The notes under the pieces are model-generated. The model was not told where the DNA came from, searched no databases, and was given only the letters and a program-made list of their open reading frames with translations. This document shows, piece after piece, positions 5,939 through 13,614 of a DNA stretch of 22,466 nucleotides (positions are counted from its first letter, which is position 1; every line of letters begins with the position of its first letter). A program made the position numbers and the translations under genes. Origin of the DNA: JBEKZQ01 sp049509675. Lineage in GTDB: Bacteria; Planctomycetota; Planctomycetia; Pirellulales; Thermoguttaceae. Where the stretch lies: assembly GCA_049509675.1 (NCBI GenBank), contig JBEKZQ010000026.1:1-22466 (forward strand), read 5' to 3'.

Positions 5939-8563
5939 TTACGTGATTGGCCAGCCGCCATGTTGGTCGATAACGTCGTCGATCTCGACCATGAGACGGC
6001 TGGTCTCGCTCAAGGCGACGACGATCTTCTGGTAATACTGCGTATCTTCGTAGCTGAGTTTCCGGCCCTTTCGGTCTTTCAGCCATTTGTGGCAGACCTG
6101 GTAGCCGCCGATGCGAAACTCCCAGACCGCCTTGGGCACGCCGCCGAAGTATTGTGCGTCGTTAATCCAGACCCGGCCGTCCTTTTCCGCATATCGCACC
6201 TTCTCCACCACGTTGTCGCCCTTGACCGGCCAATCGGTCAAGAACTCGTCGAGTTTAGGCGATTCCATCAGGTGCAGCGCGACCAACTCGGCCCCTTTGG
6301 CGGCCAAAACGCGGAACAGTTCCACGTCGCTGGTGAGCGGCAGGCGCGGGAAGTCGATCTTGAGGAACTCCGCGTAGCGGCTGCGATACGTCGGCGCGTG
6401 CAAGACCGCGTACGCATAATGGAAAATATCCTCGGGACCGATCTTGTTGCGAAGGTTGTCGCGCCCTGCGGCGGCAAATTGCCCGCCGAGCTTCGCCGTG
6501 AGAGCGTCGACAAACCGCGCAGAGAGATTGGCAGCGCGACCGTTTTCGTGCGCGAAGAGGTCTGGAGGCAAGTCCCCGTTCGGTCGCACATACAACGGGA
6601 AGATGTAGTTGACCTCTTTGAGCGACACGGCGTGGTGGTCCAGCATCTGCCGGGTACACAGCACATGGTCAAATCGCCCGGTTTCCACGCTGCGCGTCGT
6701 CGCCAAGGCCAGGTTGTCGGCCCCCATCTGGCGCATGACGGCCTCGCGCGGACGCCACACGACGGACGGATGGTAGTAGATGTGGCGGACGTCGAACGGG
6801 CGGTACAGCACTCGGGTAAAGTGCCGGTTACGCCGGCGCTCCGCGATGAGCCGGCGACGCGATTCACCGACCCGCCAAGCATAGTTTTCATTGAGGGCGA
6901 GGCGGCTTCTGACCGCCTCGTCGGATTCTTCCGGGTCGCAGAACAATTCGATCCGCGCCTTCAAATCAGAGCGGTCCAGGTCCACGACGAACTTATCGCG
7001 GGCCGTGACGATCCCGGAGGTGTTCATGGGAAAGGCGTCGTTCACCTTCCAGCCGTGTTCGTATTCGCGGCGATGCCTTTCATTGCGCGGAACAAAGAAA
7101 TAGTAGGGCGTTGTGGGAGTAAGTTCCTTCCAAGAGACAGTCGCCAGGTCGCAGTCCAAGAGGCGATCGTACTTTTCCTCGCGCGTTCCCCAAAGGTCCG
7201 CATGAAAGACCGTGGCCTCCCCCTGATGCTCCGGACGGCGGAGGAAAATCGTAATCGCCACGCCCTGCTGAATGTCGAAGACGTTTTCATCGTTTCCACC
7301 GCCGGGAGGCCGCTGGCGCTTCTTGGTGCTGCCGTGGAGGTCGAAGACGTAAATCTCGTCGAAGCACCGCAGCAATGATTGGCGCATGCCGCGGAAGGTC
7401 GGATTGTCGAGGAAGCCGTGGTTGGTGATCATGGCGACGATGCCTTGCCCGGTTTGCGCAATCCGCCACTGGGCGAAACGCAAGAACTTCACGTAGTCGT
7501 CCGCCAACCACACCTTCTTCTCGCCCAATGGATGGCCGTCTACCTGCCGGTAGTCCTCCACGAGGCGCGTGATCCACCGGCCACGGTTGGCGGAGATTCC
7601 GCTATAGGGAGGATTGCCGAGCACGACCATGATCTTCTCGTCGCGTTTGATTTCGGCGGCGGCATCGGCCTCTGCGGAAATCCAATTGGCGATCAGTTGT
7701 TCGCTCTTGTTCGCGGCCTCTTCCAGCGTGTTGGTCAGGTAGATGCCCAGTCGCTGGTCGGAGCCAAACTGGTAGCCCGTTTCCTGCAACTGCATGCCGA
7801 TCTTCAGATGCGCAACCGCGTACGGCGCCATGAGCAGTTCAAAACCGAAAACGCGGTTTAGCAGGTGTTGGGCGACGTAGTCGTCCCATGCGCCGGCTTG
7901 CTTGGCGAACTTCTGCCGAATCTGCGCGATGACGAAATAGAGGAAGGTGGCCGTGCCTACAGCAGGGTCGAGGATCATTGTGTTCTCATCGGCCAGACCT
8001 TTCGGGCGATTGAATCGCGTCTTCAGCAGGTGATCGACCGAGCGGACAATGAAGCTGACCACCGGCCCCGGCGTATAGTACACCCCGCGCATTTCGCGCA
8101 TCTTGGGATCGTAGGCCGCCAGGAAGGTCTCGTAGAAGTGGACGACCGGGTCTTCCTTGCCCTTGCCGAAGTCCGCGAGGATCTTGGCCATGTCGGCGTG
8201 CTCAAGTAGCGCGACAATGTCGTCCACGGTCCGGGCGATGGGGTCGGGCATGTCCACGCCCGCGATCTCGGCGAAAAGCTTGCGGAGGAATGGGTTGGTC
8301 TTCGGCAGGTTGAATGCCGCCAACTCGCGGGAGAAAGGCTTGCCCGGCGGCGCGTGGACCCGCGCGGCAAACAGGCCATAGGCCAGGGTCTGCGCGAACA
8401 TGTCGGCGAAGTGCTTTGCGTCCAACTCGGGAATGAGCGTTTCGCGGAAGGCCGCTAGCCAGTCGTGCAGCCAGCCCTCTTCCTTCTCGTGCTCGAACGT
8501 GCCCGCAATCAAATCGCGAATAATCCGCGTCATGCCGGCCAAACGCTGCGCGAATTCCTTCAT
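5939..8563 (-). CDS. Type ISP-like N6-adenine DNA methyltransferase, apparently N-terminally truncated
   Basis: From the ATG at 8563 the product has 874 residues. The methyltransferase core is clear: motif VYYTPGPVVSFIV at 161-173, SAM-binding motif I as DPAVGTATFL at 199-208 (usual form DPACGTGTFL), and the catalytic motif NPPY at 317-320, which marks N6-adenine methylation. The remaining ~500 residues should include the target recognition domain. Family members of this single-chain restriction-modification type normally begin with a PD-(D/E)XK nuclease domain, some with a helicase. Here the sequence starts only a few residues before the conserved helical region (AQRLAGMTRIIRDLI), and the DNA upstream is the start of a divergent CvpA gene. 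The frame is open to 9340 but that part is antisense to CvpA. No separate nuclease or specificity gene is near. It may be an orphan methylase or a decaying system. Confidence 0.85.
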   Translation of the reverse strand: MKEFAQRLAGMTRIIRDLIAGTFEHEKEEGWLHDWLAAFRETLIPELDAKHFADMFAQTLAYGLFAARVHAPPGKPFSRELAAFNLPKTNPFLRKLFAEIAGVDMPDPIARTVDDIVALLEHADMAKILADFGKGKEDPVVHFYETFLAAYDPKMREMRGVYYTPGPVVSFIVRSVDHLLKTRFNRPKGLADENTMILDPAVGTATFLYFVIAQIRQKFAKQAGAWDDYVAQHLLNRVFGFELLMAPYAVAHLKIGMQLQETGYQFGSDQRLGIYLTNTLEEAANKSEQLIANWISAEADAAAEIKRDEKIMVVLGNPPYSGISANRGRWITRLVEDYRQVDGHPLGEKKVWLADDYVKFLRFAQWRIAQTGQGIVAMITNHGFLDNPTFRGMRQSLLRCFDEIYVFDLHGSTKKRQRPPGGGNDENVFDIQQGVAITIFLRRPEHQGEATVFHADLWGTREEKYDRLLDCDLATVSWKELTPTTPYYFFVPRNERHRREYEHGWKVNDAFPMNTSGIVTARDKFVVDLDRSDLKARIELFCDPEESDEAVRSRLALNENYAWRVGESRRRLIAERRRNRHFTRVLYRPFDVRHIYYHPSVVWRPREAVMRQMGADNLALATTRSVETGRFDHVLCTRQMLDHHAVSLKEVNYIFPLYVRPNGDLPPDLFAHENGRAANLSARFVDALTAKLGGQFAAAGRDNLRNKIGPEDIFHYAYAVLHAPTYRSRYAEFLKIDFPRLPLTSDVELFRVLAAKGAELVALHLMESPKLDEFLTDWPVKGDNVVEKVRYAEKDGRVWINDAQYFGGVPKAVWEFRIGGYQVCHKWLKDRKGRKLSYEDTQYYQKIVVALSETSRLMVEIDDVIDQHGGWPIT

Positions 8564-8695
8564 GGTCTCGAATGTACCGGACGGGCGGGCCTGTGCCCAG
8601 CCCCCGGATGGCCAGTTCTGCCCTTCGCACGCCCGCGGCTCCGCAGTATACTTCGCATCGTGAACGGTTTCCTGCCTTGCTTTGGAGGCAACACG

Positions 8696-9313
8696 ATGCC
8701 CAACATTTCGCCGCAATCCTACGACCTGTTGATGGTGGCCGTGTTTGCCTTCAGCGCCCTGTTCGGGGCTTGGAAAGGCATGGCCTGGCAAATCGCCGCG
8801 GTGGCGGCGCTGGTGCTCAGCACTGCCATGTCCTTGCGGTTCGGCGGGCCGCTGGCGCCGTACGTCAGCCACGAGGAGCCGTGGAACCGTTTCCTGGCCA
8901 TGCTTATCCTCTATGTGGGAACGTCGCTGGTCGTGTGGCTGCTGTTTCGGGCGGTGGCAAAGTTCATCAATCGAGTACAGTTGAGGGAATTCGACCACCA
9001 GCTCGGCGCCCTGCTGGGAGGGGTCAAGGGTGCGCTGTGGTGCATCCTGATCAGCTTCTTCGCCGTGACCCTTTCCGAGCCGGCGCGCCAGGTGGTTCTG
9101 CACTCTCGCTCGGGTCATTACATTGCCGTGTTGACGCAGCGCGCCGAGCCGATCCTGCCGCAAGAGGTACGGGCACATCTGGGCAAATATCTCGAGGAGC
9201 TGGATCGCAAGCTGGATCCCAAAACCCCGCCGGAACCGTCGGCCGAGACGTCGGCCAGCGGCGGTCCCGGCTCGGGCGAACTCAAGCCGGATCGCCGCCA
9301 ACCGCAGAAGTGA
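8696..9313 (+). CDS. CvpA family membrane protein
   Basis: The 205-residue protein has a clear start: ATG 8696 preceded by GGAGG (8684-8688). It shows about four hydrophobic segments (residues about 8-27, 28-46, 60-82 and 100-122), with the CvpA-type LLMVAVFAFSALFGAWKGM opening and a GALLGGVKGALWCILI segment. The C-terminal ~50 residues are hydrophilic and Pro/Ser-rich. CvpA proteins are inner-membrane proteins first linked to colicin V export and later to envelope homeostasis and purine-related phenotypes; the biochemical role is not settled. It is divergent from the methyltransferase gene, 132 bp between starts, and probably stands alone. Confidence 0.85.
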   Translation: MPNISPQSYDLLMVAVFAFSALFGAWKGMAWQIAAVAALVLSTAMSLRFGGPLAPYVSHEEPWNRFLAMLILYVGTSLVVWLLFRAVAKFINRVQLREFDHQLGALLGGVKGALWCILISFFAVTLSEPARQVVLHSRSGHYIAVLTQRAEPILPQEVRAHLGKYLEELDRKLDPKTPPEPSAETSASGGPGSGELKPDRRQPQK

Positions 9314-9453
9314 TTGCAAATCGGCGTATTTCCCGGGCAAGACCGGGTTTCTGACCGAACATAAGAAACATTATCGGACGTTGGCAAGGGGTGGGTCGGC
9401 TCTCGCAACGGCTCTGCGGCTGCGCGGTCAAGCTCCGTCTCCCGCGACTCATC

Positions 9454-9511
9454 GTAGGACGGATTGCCAATCCGTCCCGCAAGACACGGACGGATTGGCA
9501 ATCCGTCCTAC
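9454..9511. repeat. Perfect 24-bp inverted repeat, 10-bp spacer
   Basis: Arms at 9454-9477 and 9488-9511 are exact reverse complements; the spacer is CGCAAGACAC. Each arm is itself almost a palindrome built on GGACGGATTGCCAATCCGTCC, so nested cruciforms are possible. It lies between the CvpA stop and the stop of the LRR gene on the other strand, so as RNA it could end transcripts from both sides, though no T-tract follows directly. This kind of GGACGGATT...AATCCGTCC palindrome appears to be a dispersed planctomycete repeat. Confidence 0.85.
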
Positions 9512-9575
9512 CGGCAAGCAGCAGAGATGCTCAAGACGCTGAAAAGGAAAGGAAGGGAAACGACGGCGGCGCTCG

Positions 9576-10517
9576 TTACTTGTCGACCGCGAGATTCGGG
9601 ATCGCCTTCTTCAGCGCCGCGACCCCGCTGTCGGTGACCTTCGTGTGCGCGACAATCAGGTGCCGCAACGTCTTTATCGCGGCCAGCGTTTCCAGCCCGG
9701 CGTCAGTGATCTGGTCGCCTTCCAAGAGCAAGTAGGCGAGTCGATTCAAGGGCAAGAGCGTGGGCAGGCCGGCGTCGGTGACCCCGGTGCGCGACAAGTC
9801 GAGGATCGTCACTTCGCGGAGCTTGGCGATGTGTGCCAGGCCCTCGTCGGTGATCTTCGTGCCGGGCAGGAACAGGGATCCGAGATTGTGAAGCGGTTCC
9901 AGATGCGCCAGGCCGGCGTCGGTGACGGGCGTCGATGCCAAGGTGAGCGAGGAGATGCGCACCAGGGGAATGAGGTTCTTCAGTTGTTCGTCGTTGACGT
10001 TCGTGTTGGAAAGGTTCACGGCCTGGACGCGGTACAGCGCCGGCAGGCGGCGCAGGCAAACGTCATCGACCGGCTTGTCGCAGAAGTTGATGCTGGTGAC
10101 GCGCTTGTCGGGGAGTTCGCGGATCACCAACACCTGGTGCTGCTCGAGCAACTGGGCCGCGTCCTGCTCGTCGCGCAACCGGGCGGGGTCCTGCTCGGCC
10201 GGCTCGACTTGCTCGTCTTGCCCGACCTGCTCGTCCTGCTCATCCTGCCTGCCCTGGTCGTCCTGCTCGGCCTGCTTCGCATGCCAGGCGCCGACCGAGC
10301 GCCGGATCGAATCGGTCCATTGCCGCCAGGCGATGGCGCCGCGGGGCGTGAATCGCACATAGAGGACGCCGCCCAAAACGACCAACAGCAACAACAGCAA
10401 CAAGAGCGTGCCGGCCCGGCGAATCTTGCCCGGCGGCGACGTCTGGCGGCGTGATGTGGCGGTGGTGGCGGAGTCGTCGCGGGGGCTGGGGCTGCTGTCG
10501 CTCATCGGCGGATTCAC
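9576..10517 (-). CDS. Membrane-anchored leucine-rich-repeat protein
   Basis: The 313-residue protein starts at GTG 10517, whose GTGA overlaps the accA stop; ATG 10505, four codons in, is an alternative. A Ser/Thr/Arg-rich N-terminus is followed by one strong transmembrane helix at about residues 36-55 (LLLLLLLLVVLGGVLYV), so the rest is probably outside the cytoplasmic membrane. Residues about 80-118 are an Asp/Glu/Gln low-complexity stretch (QDEQDEQVGQDEQVE). Then come about six 24-residue leucine-rich repeats of the form L.L..T.VTDAGLAHL..L..L, common in planctomycetes and usually a protein-binding surface. The end follows the last repeat closely. Coupling to accA suggests co-expression; the ligand is unknown. 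Confidence 0.8.
   Translation of the reverse strand: MNPPMSDSSPSPRDDSATTATSRRQTSPPGKIRRAGTLLLLLLLLVVLGGVLYVRFTPRGAIAWRQWTDSIRRSVGAWHAKQAEQDDQGRQDEQDEQVGQDEQVEPAEQDPARLRDEQDAAQLLEQHQVLVIRELPDKRVTSINFCDKPVDDVCLRRLPALYRVQAVNLSNTNVNDEQLKNLIPLVRISSLTLASTPVTDAGLAHLEPLHNLGSLFLPGTKITDEGLAHIAKLREVTILDLSRTGVTDAGLPTLLPLNRLAYLLLEGDQITDAGLETLAAIKTLRHLIVAHTKVTDSGVAALKKAIPNLAVDK
10188..10275 (-). repeat. Imperfect coding repeat (CTGCTCGTC-type units) in the LRR protein
   Basis: The DNA is a run of degenerate 9-15 bp units such as CCTGCTCGTCCTG. On the minus strand it encodes the Gln/Asp/Glu linker between the membrane helix and the leucine-rich repeats, a stretch likely to change length by slippage. Confidence 0.55.
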
Positions 10518-11584
10518 TTGGACTGTATGAATTCGGACTGAGGTGGTGGTCGCACGGCGGCATGGGTGTCGTGATGGTTGTCGCCCGGCTTCTGGCCGGC
10601 TGCGTCCGCGGCCGCCGCGGGCTGGCCTTCCAGGAACGCGCCCATTCGGCGGAACTTATCATATCGCATTTGCAGCAGTTGGTCGACGGGCCGGGCGATC
10701 AACTCGCGCAGGGCGCTGCGGAGGTAGCTTTTCAGTCGGCTGGCCGTAAGGTGGTGATCGCGGTGGGCGCCGCCCAGCGGTTCGCGAATCACCTCGTCGA
10801 TCAGTCCCAACTTGATCAGGTCCTTGGAGGTCATTTTCAGGGCTTGGGCGGCCTGCTCTTTGAAGGTGTGGCTCTTCCACAGGATGCCGGCACAGCCCTC
10901 CGGGCTGATCACCGAGTAGTAGGCGTGTTCTAGCATGGCGATACGGTCGCCGACGCCGATGCCCAGCGCCCCGCCGGACCCGCCTTCGCCAATGACCACG
11001 CAGATCACGGGCGTGGCAAGCCGCGACATCTCGAACATCGAGCTGGCGATGACCTGCGCCTGCCCACGCTCCTCCGCGCCGATGCCCGGGTAGGCGCCGG
11101 GCGTGTCGATCAGGCAGATCACCGGCATGTGGAATTTGGCCGCCGTGTGCATTTTGGCCATCGCCTTGCGATAGCCTTCCGGATGGGCGCAACCGAAGTA
11201 ACAGGCGTTGCGCTCCTTCAGCGTTTTGCCTTTCTGGTGCCCGACGACCATCACCCGGTAGGTGTCCAACTTGGCGAAGCCGGTGCGAATGGCGCGATCG
11301 TCGCCGAAAAACTTGTCGCCGTGCAACTCCACGAACTCGTCAAACACCAGTTCCAGGTAGTCGGTCGTCATCGGCCGATCGGGATGCCGTGCCACCTCCA
11401 CGGTCTCCCAGGGCTTCAACTGGCTGTAGATCCGCTTCTTGGCGTCCGTCAACTGGCGACGAAGCTGGCGGATTTCGTTCCGCACGTCCAGGCTGCCGTC
11501 GGCAATCGCTTCCAGCTTCTCCACACGGGCTTCCAAATCATAAATGGGCCGCTCGAAGGACAACCGATGAGTACTCTCCGCCAT
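10514..11584 (-). CDS. accA: Acetyl-CoA carboxylase carboxyltransferase subunit alpha
   Basis: The 356-residue AccA pairs with AccD to move CO2 from carboxybiotin to acetyl-CoA, the first committed step of fatty acid synthesis. It has the N-terminal helical region (residues 1-55), then the crotonase-type fold with GAYPGIGAEERGQ, GEGGSGGALGIGVGD and SPEGCAGILW, all diagnostic. The C-terminus is about 35 residues longer than E. coli AccA and ends in an Ala/Gln/His-rich tail. The ATG at 11584 is preceded by AGGTAGG. No accD, accB or accC is in the window. The stop overlaps the GTG of the LRR gene by 4 bp. Confidence 0.96.
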   Translation of the reverse strand: MAESTHRLSFERPIYDLEARVEKLEAIADGSLDVRNEIRQLRRQLTDAKKRIYSQLKPWETVEVARHPDRPMTTDYLELVFDEFVELHGDKFFGDDRAIRTGFAKLDTYRVMVVGHQKGKTLKERNACYFGCAHPEGYRKAMAKMHTAAKFHMPVICLIDTPGAYPGIGAEERGQAQVIASSMFEMSRLATPVICVVIGEGGSGGALGIGVGDRIAMLEHAYYSVISPEGCAGILWKSHTFKEQAAQALKMTSKDLIKLGLIDEVIREPLGGAHRDHHLTASRLKSYLRSALRELIARPVDQLLQMRYDKFRRMGAFLEGQPAAAADAAGQKPGDNHHDTHAAVRPPPQSEFIQSK

Positions 11585-11646
11585 GGGGACCTACCTGAAC
11601 AAGTGTTCTGAGGAAGCAGATTTCACACGTAGCTGTTACGCCGCCA

Positions 11647-11652
11647 ATTATA
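11647..11652 (-). promoter_or_regulatory. Candidate -10 box for accA
   Basis: On the minus strand TATAAT occurs 62 bp before the accA start. A weak -35 match (TTCCCC) lies 16 bp further upstream. In GC-rich DNA a perfect TATAAT at this distance is a credible promoter element. Confidence 0.4.
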
Positions 11653-11698
11653 GTTGGTCGGTTTTTGCGGGGAACTGCTTGCAATGCAAAGTATAAAA

Positions 11699-12571
11699 TC
11701 ACCCGGCCACCGGGTCGGGAGGACGGGGCGGACTCGTGAAGACCCGATAATTCCGAAATTCTTCCAGGAACTCGACAAGCGAGGACGGGCGGGTCGCCGG
11801 ATCCTTGGCCAGACACCGCCGCACAAGCTGGGTAATTTCGGCAGTAAGGGGGTTATGGTGGTTCTCTAACGCCGGCACGGACGCCTTCAGATGCTTGTTG
11901 AGCAGTTCGTTCAAGTTGGTCCCAGTGTACGGGGGCCTTCCGGCCAGCAGCTCGAAGACCACGCAACCGAAGCTATACACATCGGTCCGCTCGTCCAGCT
12001 TCTCGCAACGGATCTGTTCCGGCGACATGTAACTGGGTGTGCCCTGCCGTTTCGCGGACTTCAGCGAGAACAGCCGCGCCAAGCCCTGCCGCGCCCGTAT
12101 GGCGAGGCCAAAATCGATCAGTTTGACCTGGCCATCGTCGGAAACAAGGAAGTTATCCGGTTTCACGTCGCGGTGGATCCAGCCCAGGCTGTTGAAATAC
12201 CCCAAACCTTCGGCGGCCTGCTGAATCATCTGAGTCGCCATGTAAGCAATTTTTTCGACTCCCTGCCGGATCCGCACCTTGAGATTGGGGGCTGGGAACC
12301 ACTCCATGGCCAGGTATGGCGTGCCGCGGTCCCTTGCGAAGCTGTAAAGCTGGATGATGCGCGGATGCACGACCTTGCGGCCGACGGCGTACTCTTGGCG
12401 CAGATAAGCGATCTGCTCGGAATCCTTGACGTATTTGCCCGTCACGACCTTTACGCCGACCACGCGCTGGGCACCATCATCGTAGGCCTGCCAAAGCTGG
12501 CAAGCGTGGCCCGTATGGACGACATTCAACAGCCGGTAAGGGCCCATGTAACCAGGAGTTGCTTTCGCCAC
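11699..12571 (-). CDS. Serine/threonine protein kinase, kinase domain only
   Basis: The 290-residue protein is a Hanks-type kinase: the ATP lysine is in VGVKVV (Lys41), the helix C Glu is probably Glu60, the catalytic loop is HRDVKPDN at 133-140, the metal site DFG at 153-155, and SPE at 183-185 stands for APE. The glycine-rich loop is degenerate (VVHTGHACQLW rather than GxGxxG). There is no membrane helix, PASTA or other sensor domain, so it should be cytoplasmic. The start is GTG 12571; an internal ATG at residue 9 is possible. Nearest upstream is truA, across 263 bp that hold a conserved two-hairpin element with its own promoter-like boxes. Substrate unknown. Confidence 0.88.
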   Translation of the reverse strand: MAKATPGYMGPYRLLNVVHTGHACQLWQAYDDGAQRVVGVKVVTGKYVKDSEQIAYLRQEYAVGRKVVHPRIIQLYSFARDRGTPYLAMEWFPAPNLKVRIRQGVEKIAYMATQMIQQAAEGLGYFNSLGWIHRDVKPDNFLVSDDGQVKLIDFGLAIRARQGLARLFSLKSAKRQGTPSYMSPEQIRCEKLDERTDVYSFGCVVFELLAGRPPYTGTNLNELLNKHLKASVPALENHHNPLTAEITQLVRRCLAKDPATRPSSLVEFLEEFRNYRVFTSPPRPPDPVAG

Positions 12572-12646
12572 GCCAGTACGACTCTCTTTGCTTGCCGGAT
12601 CAGCGGACTATTAGGATCGAGTCTTTCGCTCGGCCAAAGTCTTTAC

Positions 12647-12720
12647 TTTGCACGGCTTGAAATGCGGCAAACCGCAGCAATTGCGAATGGATCGTACCAT
12701 GACGAACCATTCACACTATA
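12647..12720 (-). ncRNA. Two-hairpin conserved element, copy 1 (candidate structured RNA)
   Basis: Read on the minus strand, this 74-bp element starts with TATAGT and is 60/74 identical, without gaps, to 14750-14823. Hairpin 1 has 11-nt arms at 12712-12702 and 12695-12685 with a 6-nt loop and one T-T mismatch. Hairpin 2 has 7-nt arms at 12676-12670 and 12657-12651. Stem differences from copy 2 preserve pairing through one compensatory pair and G-U wobbles, which favours minus-strand RNA. It lies 76 bp upstream of the kinase start and could be its 5' leader or a small RNA. Confidence 0.5.
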
Positions 12721-12743
12721 GCAGCCGCACGCCCTTACGGCAA
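12715..12743 (-). promoter_or_regulatory. Candidate promoter driving element copy 1 and the kinase
   Basis: On the minus strand TTGCCG (12743-12738) is followed after exactly 17 bp by TATAGT (12720-12715). RNA would start at or next to the first base of hairpin 1. Confidence 0.45.
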
Positions 12744-12760
12744 CGCCGCGAGAGTTTGAA

Positions 12761-12812
12761 GTGTTCAGTGTTCAGTGTTCAGTGTTCAGTTTCCGCTTCT
12801 TGCTGAACACTG
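12761..12812. repeat. 7-bp tandem repeat (GTGTTCA x4) with inverted partner
   Basis: Four exact copies of GTGTTCA fill 12761-12788. An inverted partner follows, so that 12780-12789 and 12803-12812 form a perfect 10-bp stem with a 13-nt loop. It sits just after the truA stop on the minus strand, but no T-tract follows, so an intrinsic terminator is uncertain. Confidence 0.75.
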
Positions 12813-12834
12813 AAAACTGAACAGTTCAAACCCC

Positions 12835-13614
12835 TCAGTACTCCACGCGTACTAGGAAAAGTCCCTGTGGAGGGGCAGTACCGCCCGCACAACGACGATC
12901 GCAGGCCCGTAGCACCGCCTCCGGCCAGTGTTCATCGCGCGTCCCGCGGCCCACCTCAACCAGCGTGCCTACGATGGCCCGGACCATATTGTACAGGAAT
13001 CCATCGGCCTCGATCTCCAGCGTGATGAAATCAGGCATGACCACGTCAGGCGTGACGAGGTCCGCCCCCCCTGCCCTGCCCCGCTGGATGCTGAGTTCGA
13101 AAACGGTGCGGACGCTGGTCCGCCGCGGTGAGCCGCTGGTCTGGAAGCTGCTGAAGTCGTGCTTTCCGACCAGTGCTTTGGCGGCCCGCTGCATGGCCTC
13201 GACGTTAAGCCGCCCATAGGGAAAGTGCCAGCAGTACTGCCGCAGCAGCACGTCGCGGACGGGACCGTCGTGGATCAGGTACCGATAGCGTTTGCGCAAT
13301 GAGTCGCGCATGGCATGGAAACCGGCGTGGGTTTCGGCAATGCTCAGCACGGCCATGTCGCGGGGCAGCTCGGCGTTGAAGGCCCGTTGCAAGACGTACG
13401 GCGTCAGATCCGTTTGGGCCTGAAAGCCCACGACTTGCCCCAAGGCGTGGACGCCGGCGTCGGTGCGTCCGCTGGCCAGCGTGCGTACGGTCTGGCCGGT
13501 GATCTTCTCGATCACTCCTTCCAGGGTAGCTTGCAACGTCCGCACGCCGACCTGCGTCTGCCAGCCGGCGTAGGCGGTGCCGTCATAGGCCAGAACCAGC
13601 TTGAACGTGCGCAT
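12835..13614 (-). CDS. truA: tRNA pseudouridine(38-40) synthase TruA
   Basis: The 259-residue enzyme isomerises uridines 38-40 in the anticodon arm of tRNAs. It shows the N-terminal LVLAYDGTAYAGWQ, the catalytic motif SGRTDAGVHA with Asp52, and FLYNMVRAIVGTLVEVGRG near the C-terminus. Residues about 178-185 (QRGRAGGAD) are encoded by a C-rich repeat (13065-13082) found also in two non-coding sites, and look like a small insertion. Its start overlaps the 3' end of asd by 32 bp, so the two are probably translated from one mRNA. Confidence 0.96.
   Translation of the reverse strand: MRTFKLVLAYDGTAYAGWQTQVGVRTLQATLEGVIEKITGQTVRTLASGRTDAGVHALGQVVGFQAQTDLTPYVLQRAFNAELPRDMAVLSIAETHAGFHAMRDSLRKRYRYLIHDGPVRDVLLRQYCWHFPYGRLNVEAMQRAAKALVGKHDFSSFQTSGSPRRTSVRTVFELSIQRGRAGGADLVTPDVVMPDFITLEIEADGFLYNMVRAIVGTLVEVGRGTRDEHWPEAVLRACDRRCAGGTAPPQGLFLVRVEY
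13065..13082. repeat. CCCCCCTGCCCTGCCC motif inside truA
   Basis: The same 16-bp core is found in the dtd/methyltransferase gap (5902-5935, reverse orientation) and before rodA (16179-16196). Here it is translated, as part of RGRAGG in TruA. Confidence 0.6.

Noticed and set aside
5960..7378. Plus-strand frame of 472 codons opposite the methyltransferase
   Set aside because: No family motif; the minus strand carries clear methyltransferase motifs in the same DNA.
8564..9340. Upstream extension of the methyltransferase frame
   Set aside because: It is antisense to the well-supported CvpA gene and has no nuclease-like motif, so the gene is taken to start at 8563.
12761..12812. Heptamer hairpin as an intrinsic terminator of truA
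   Set aside because: The stem is moderate and no T-tract follows on the minus strand, so it is listed as a repeat only.
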